A stretch of 7,214 nucleotides of DNA. It comes from Candidatus Melainabacteria bacterium (GTDB lineage Bacteria > Cyanobacteriota > Vampirovibrionia > Obscuribacterales > Obscuribacteraceae). The position numbers and the translations under genes are program-made. Numbering within the stretch: the first letter of the stretch is position 1; every line of letters begins with the position of its first letter. Shown here piece by piece: positions 4,637 through 7,214 of the stretch. The notes beneath the pieces were generated by a model. That model saw nothing but the letters and a program-made list of their open reading frames with translations. It was not told the DNA's origin and did no database searches. The DNA lies in the NCBI GenBank assembly GCA_003151275.1, contig PLXC01000002.1:1-7214 (forward strand), in the 5' to 3' direction.

Positions 4637-5959
4637 ATGACCGCCATTGAACAACATGCAGTCACTGACAGAGGACAATCGCACAATGCTCAATCGGTAT
4701 CTTTGCACAGCGAAGTTCACGAGCTACGGAAAAATGGCAATCTAAAACCGCAAGAACAACCAACCAATGCTTTGGACGCTTTTGGACAGTTTTCTATCGG
4801 ATTCGCGAATGGCCTGGGCGGTTTCGTCCACGAAACAGTAGAAGCAGCAGGACAAGCAATAACTCATCCGCAAGACAGCGTTCAACATGCAATCGATGGC
4901 ACAAAGACAGTTGTCCAAGGGGCAGTAGATGCAACCGGAGCAGGAGCACACTACATAGCCAACAAAGTCTCACACGGTGACCTGACTGGAATGGCACAGG
5001 ATGCCGTACATACCGGACAGGCAATTGGCACAGTAGCTGCCACATCACTCGATCACTTCAATCATTTATCGGCTCAAGAAAAGGGCTATGTTATTGGACA
5101 TGATGTCGCACCGACAGTAATTGGTACGGTGCTCGCACCAGAACTCTTGCCAGAAGGAGCGCTTGTTGCTGGAGCAGAGAAAGTAATGGCAGTTGCCGGT
5201 ACCCTCATGAAAGAAGGATCAGCAGCTGCAAAAATAGCAGGGACACTGGAAAGCGCAAGAGAAAAAGTATCGGCTATTTCCGAAAAGATGGACACTCTCA
5301 ATAAAAAAATGGAGGACTTGCTACACAAAGAAAAAACTGTCATCCATGCTATCGAAGACTTTGAAGGTCCCAGAGATAAAGTGGGTAAAATCGCCCGTGG
5401 ACAGCGCGTGTCGGAGGATTTTTTCCATGAACTGAACAACGTACCACTAACCACCGGAGAACGAGAGTTTTTAAAAAGAGTGACTTTCCAACCAGTGCAC
5501 AACATGGCAGAGGCCTTGAGCGCCGATCATGTGTTTGCCAATGGAACTTGGTCGAAAGACATGAACATACTCCGGGTAGCTGAACATAACGGTTTTGAGG
5601 GGGATTTGAGACGCAATGTAGATGTGGCACATACTCTGCATCATGAAATAGGGCACGCAGTTAATGACTATTTTGGTGATCGCTCCATAAGACCATTTAA
5701 ACCAGTGTCATCTCGCCCGGAGTTTGTCGAACAGTTTGAAAAAGACCTGGCCGAAAATCCAAAAGAAGCAGCCATTGCAAGAGCACGCTTGGAAGCTAGA
5801 TATCCAGGAGACATTGAGGCACAATGGCATGAAGTTTGGGCGGACATGTTCGGGCACGTATCAGGCAGCTCAAATACGGAATACTCACAACAACTGAGAA
5901 GAGCATTCCCAGGTTATTTAGAAAAAGTAAGAGATTTCAGAACGAGTATAGGAGTTTGA
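4637..5959 (+). CDS. ATLF-like zinc metalloprotease, candidate toxin/effector
   Basis: This is a 440-residue protein. Residues 1-45 are polar and probably disordered. Residues 46-200 are rich in Ala, Gly and Val with helical hydrophobic patches, the most hydrophobic at about 157-190 (VAPTVIGTVLAPELLPEG onward). Residues 203-240 look like a coiled coil. The C-terminal domain (about 245-440) carries the gluzincin signature H336-E-I-G-H340 followed by E399-x-x-x-D403. From memory, anthrax lethal factor reads HEFGHAVDDYAG and later EFFAEAF; here HEIGHAVNDYFG and EVWADMF lie in the same order, so I infer an active ATLF-type peptidase. No signal peptide is present, so any export would need a specialised route. 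ATG 4637 follows an in-frame stop and has no clear ribosome site. The 130-residue gene starts three bases after its stop, suggesting translational coupling. A housekeeping protease is the alternative. Confidence 0.92.
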   Translation: MTAIEQHAVTDRGQSHNAQSVSLHSEVHELRKNGNLKPQEQPTNALDAFGQFSIGFANGLGGFVHETVEAAGQAITHPQDSVQHAIDGTKTVVQGAVDATGAGAHYIANKVSHGDLTGMAQDAVHTGQAIGTVAATSLDHFNHLSAQEKGYVIGHDVAPTVIGTVLAPELLPEGALVAGAEKVMAVAGTLMKEGSAAAKIAGTLESAREKVSAISEKMDTLNKKMEDLLHKEKTVIHAIEDFEGPRDKVGKIARGQRVSEDFFHELNNVPLTTGEREFLKRVTFQPVHNMAEALSADHVFANGTWSKDMNILRVAEHNGFEGDLRRNVDVAHTLHHEIGHAVNDYFGDRSIRPFKPVSSRPEFVEQFEKDLAENPKEAAIARARLEARYPGDIEAQWHEVWADMFGHVSGSSNTEYSQQLRRAFPGYLEKVRDFRTSIGV

Positions 5960-5962
5960 ACC

Positions 5963-6355
5963 ATGGGTGATGACGACGACAATGACGCTTGGCTGAGGGA
6001 GACGCGCGAAAAAGCCGCTAAGTTTTTAGGAGAGAGACAGTTTTCGCAAGAAGAACTCGACGCCATCAAACGCAAACACGCAGAAAATTCCACTATGCTT
6101 AAGAAATATCCAGGTAGCAACGGCTCAGAATTCGCACTCCTCAATGACAAACAAGAAATTGTTATCGAACATAACAGCAACGTGGATGATCAGCATTCAC
6201 ACGGCATACGTAGATACGCACCTGATGACCAAGAATATGCCCGCATGTGGAAGCGTCATCAATTTGATAATCCTAAAGGGTCCATGCATGTGATCATGAA
6301 GAAGCTGGATGAAAAATCGAAAGGATGGATTGAAATAGGAGACGAGTGGATCTGA
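5963..6355 (+). CDS. Hydrophilic 130-residue partner, candidate immunity protein
   Basis: I do not recognise a family. The protein begins with an acidic run (GDDDDND), then a charged helix at about residues 9-45, a beta-like segment SEFALLNDKQEIVIEH (55-70), a His-rich stretch (H70, H78, H80), a helix around EYARMWKRH, and a beta-like end (MHVIMKKLDEKSKGWIEIG). It has no signal peptide or membrane segment. Its ribosome site AGGAG (5950-5954) lies inside the last codons of the protease gene, eight bases before the ATG, and the intergenic gap is three bases, so the two are surely co-transcribed. A small downstream gene of this kind is the usual position for an inhibitor of a toxin; His and Asp side chains could also bind the protease's zinc. 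Both ideas are inference. Confidence 0.86.
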   Translation: MGDDDDNDAWLRETREKAAKFLGERQFSQEELDAIKRKHAENSTMLKKYPGSNGSEFALLNDKQEIVIEHNSNVDDQHSHGIRRYAPDDQEYARMWKRHQFDNPKGSMHVIMKKLDEKSKGWIEIGDEWI

Positions 6356-6792
6356 AACAACAAGCATATTCCGCAATCCAGACAGGCTGCTGAGCGACTA
6401 GTTGGGCGGTTTAAGCTTTTCATCCTCTTTGCTCGCCCTCCTAAATTCATGCCGGTCTCCTTCCACTCCGCTTGTTTTATTCTCCATAACGCGCCGCACA
6501 AAAAGCATATATTTTGAGCGCCTTGTAAGTTGGCGGGATAAATTGCCCATGAGTAGTGCTACTACCAGCGGTTGTCATTTATATCCCTGCCTATATCCGG
6601 GGCATCTCACATCCAGAAAATTATTGGCTTCAGTTTCAAGCAAGTTAATCGGATACGCAAGCTCTAGCATATGGATATAAATTGCATTTATTTTTTAGGG
6701 GATGGCAATGAGCAGTGGAAATGCTGATAGGCAAAATCGCATGAGGCTGTGAACCGAGTCAGTACAAGCATTTGCAGACGCAACTACCGGAA
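6356..6792. other. Stretch without a convincing gene
   Basis: No terminator is visible behind the 130-residue gene. On the minus strand a 33-codon frame (6477-6578, MTTAGSSTTHGQFIPP...) has AGGG eight bases before its ATG. Its stop overlaps the start of a 29-codon hydrophilic frame (6398-6487, MENKTSGVEGDRHEF...). On the plus strand a 14-codon frame (6708-6752) has AGGGG six bases before its ATG and continues in frame past TGA to 6803. All are too short to accept without comparative support. They could be remnants of a decayed gene. Confidence 0.45.
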
Positions 6793-6820
6793 ATGAAACA
6801 TAGTCATTATTATGCGAAGT
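6793..6820 (-). other. Candidate Xer/dif-like recombination site
   Basis: On the minus strand an 11-base arm ACTTCGCATAA, a 6-base centre TAATGA and an 11-base arm CTATGTTTCAT give the 11-6-11 layout of dif sites. From memory, the left arm agrees with typical XerC arms at the CGCATAA core, and the right arm differs from TTATGTTAAAT at three positions. The two inner ends (CATAA and CTATG) are almost mirror images, as in dif. Such sites resolve plasmid or chromosome dimers or serve element integration. Its place next to repeated half-sites strengthens the idea of a recombination locus. Confidence 0.38.
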
Positions 6821-6846
6821 CTAAGATTATGCGAAGCTTCGCATAA
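6809..6846. repeat. Cluster of three TTATGCGAAG half-sites with a perfect palindrome
   Basis: ATTATGCGAAG occurs at 6809-6819 and 6826-6836, 17 bases apart. The second copy joins directly to its inverse to form the perfect 20-base palindrome TTATGCGAAGCTTCGCATAA (6827-6846). A loopless palindrome without a T-run is not a terminator. The arrangement suggests binding by a dimeric DNA-binding protein, either a recombinase or a regulator. The first copy is the left arm of the dif-like site. Confidence 0.8.
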
Positions 6847-6857
6847 CCTGCATTTTT

Positions 6858-6927
6858 GGACACTCACTGCTGGTATCAAATTTAGTACCACGCAAGCAAT
6901 TATCAATTGGTGAGGTTCTCAGTGTCC
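6858..6927. repeat. Nested inverted repeats at the 3' end of the 85-residue gene
   Basis: GGACACT (6858-6864) pairs with AGTGTCC (6921-6927). Inside it lie TGGTA/TACCA (6871-6875 and 6886-6890) and CAATT-ATC-AATTG (6897-6909), the last covering the stop codon of the leftward gene. On the minus strand the outer stem is followed by AAAAA rather than T bases, so it is not a standard leftward terminator. On the plus strand no T-run follows either. Confidence 0.5.
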
Positions 6928-7160
6928 GTGGGCTTGTTAAACTGCTGATTTTTTTCAACGTGTTTAACAATTAGGTTGGCTACCGTAGAACAGGTATTTA
7001 CTATCTCCTCTGCTTTGCTTCTTCGTTCTTTCGTTGGAAGATGCATCAGCTCTGGCATGCAACTTGCTGCAAGCGTTGCAATCAGATTCTGAGCATGGAG
7101 CGTTCCCATGACCGTACCTAAACCGGCAAAGTCGGTATCCTGCTTTTTTGTTTCTGTCAT
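6903..7160 (-). CDS. Small helical protein of unknown function
   Basis: This 85-residue protein is unrecognised. It begins with a polar MTETKKQDTDF, followed by a moderately hydrophobic helix (GTVMGTLHAQNLIATLAASCMPEL, residues about 15-38), a charged turn with KERRSK, a second amphipathic helix (AEEIVNTCSTVANLIVKHVEK, about 50-70) and a polar tail. C34 and C57 are the only cysteines. The first helix is not hydrophobic enough for a confident membrane span. A GAGGAG ribosome site is present but lies about eleven bases before ATG, longer than ideal. The style resembles small plasmid or phage proteins. Its 3' end abuts the palindrome cluster, which would be transcribed as its trailer if no terminator intervenes. 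Confidence 0.65.
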   Translation of the reverse strand: MTETKKQDTDFAGLGTVMGTLHAQNLIATLAASCMPELMHLPTKERRSKAEEIVNTCSTVANLIVKHVEKNQQFNKPTDTENLTN

Positions 7161-7214
7161 TTTTAGTCGTGCTCCTCGTTGGAACGGTGATGTGAATTGA
7201 CGATTTAAATGTCC

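Noticed and set aside
6259..6501. Leftward 80-codon frame with an internal ATG behind AAGGAG
   Set aside because: Although the internal ribosome-site-like sequence is good, about the last 30 residues are antisense to the 130-residue gene and the composition is random-looking.
6402..6680. Rightward 92-codon frame
   Set aside because: Serine- and leucine-rich with no pattern, no ribosome site, and in the same gene-free stretch as competing frames.
6827..6846. Perfect palindrome as a transcription terminator
   Set aside because: It has no loop and no T-run on either strand, so it fits a protein-binding site better.
1..7214. CRISPR array, tRNA or rRNA gene
   Set aside because: No regularly spaced repeats of CRISPR length, no tRNA cloverleaf with an acceptor end and T-loop, and no rRNA signature were found by reading.

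Overview
The window looks like accessory or plasmid-like DNA from a bacterium with moderate G+C content. The mix of genes suggests a lineage such as the Obscuribacterales/Vampirovibrionia of the non-photosynthetic Cyanobacteriota: small secreted or cytoplasmic TPR proteins, a secreted GYTKKDGT-repeat protein, and a long small-residue-rich helical module fused to a toxin-like enzyme domain. This assignment is inference from protein style. No rRNA, tRNA or clear taxonomic marker is present.

Layout. 1-432 has no supportable gene. 433-1930 is leftward: a short RadC-family JAMM protein (494-979) with a strong hairpin behind it, a 161-bp imperfect inverted repeat (1048-1208) that can fold into a branched structure, an A-rich tract, and a single-stranded-DNA-binding protein gene (1467-1874) with its own terminator. 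Directly beyond lies a second, decayed copy of the ssb unit in inverted orientation (about 2000-2490). Leader, ribosome site, coding region and terminator are all still recognisable, so the ssb unit was duplicated head-to-head and one copy died.

2530-4413 is a series of small genes: a leftward TPR-like protein (2532-2873); two rightward micro-proteins of 58 and 54 residues that are tandem paralogues (2980-3156 and 3249-3413); a leftward Cys/His-containing 67-residue protein (3432-3635); a secreted protein with two 17-residue repeats (3746-3973); and a leftward secreted TPR protein (3991-4413).

4637-6355 is the most interesting unit. A 440-residue protein has a helical, hydrophobic-patch N-terminal half, a short coiled coil and a C-terminal zinc-protease domain with HEIGH and a downstream ExxxD, closely resembling the catalytic domain of anthrax lethal factor (ATLF). 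Three bases after its stop comes a 130-residue hydrophilic protein whose ribosome site lies inside the protease gene. This arrangement is typical of toxin-immunity pairs. Function is not proven.

6356-6902 holds no convincing gene. It has a 28-bp Xer/dif-like site overlapping a cluster of three TTATGCGAAG half-sites, two of which form a perfect 20-bp palindrome. An unrecognised 85-residue leftward gene (6903-7160) closes the window. RadC, SSB, a dif-like site and a large inverted repeat together fit a plasmid or integrated element.
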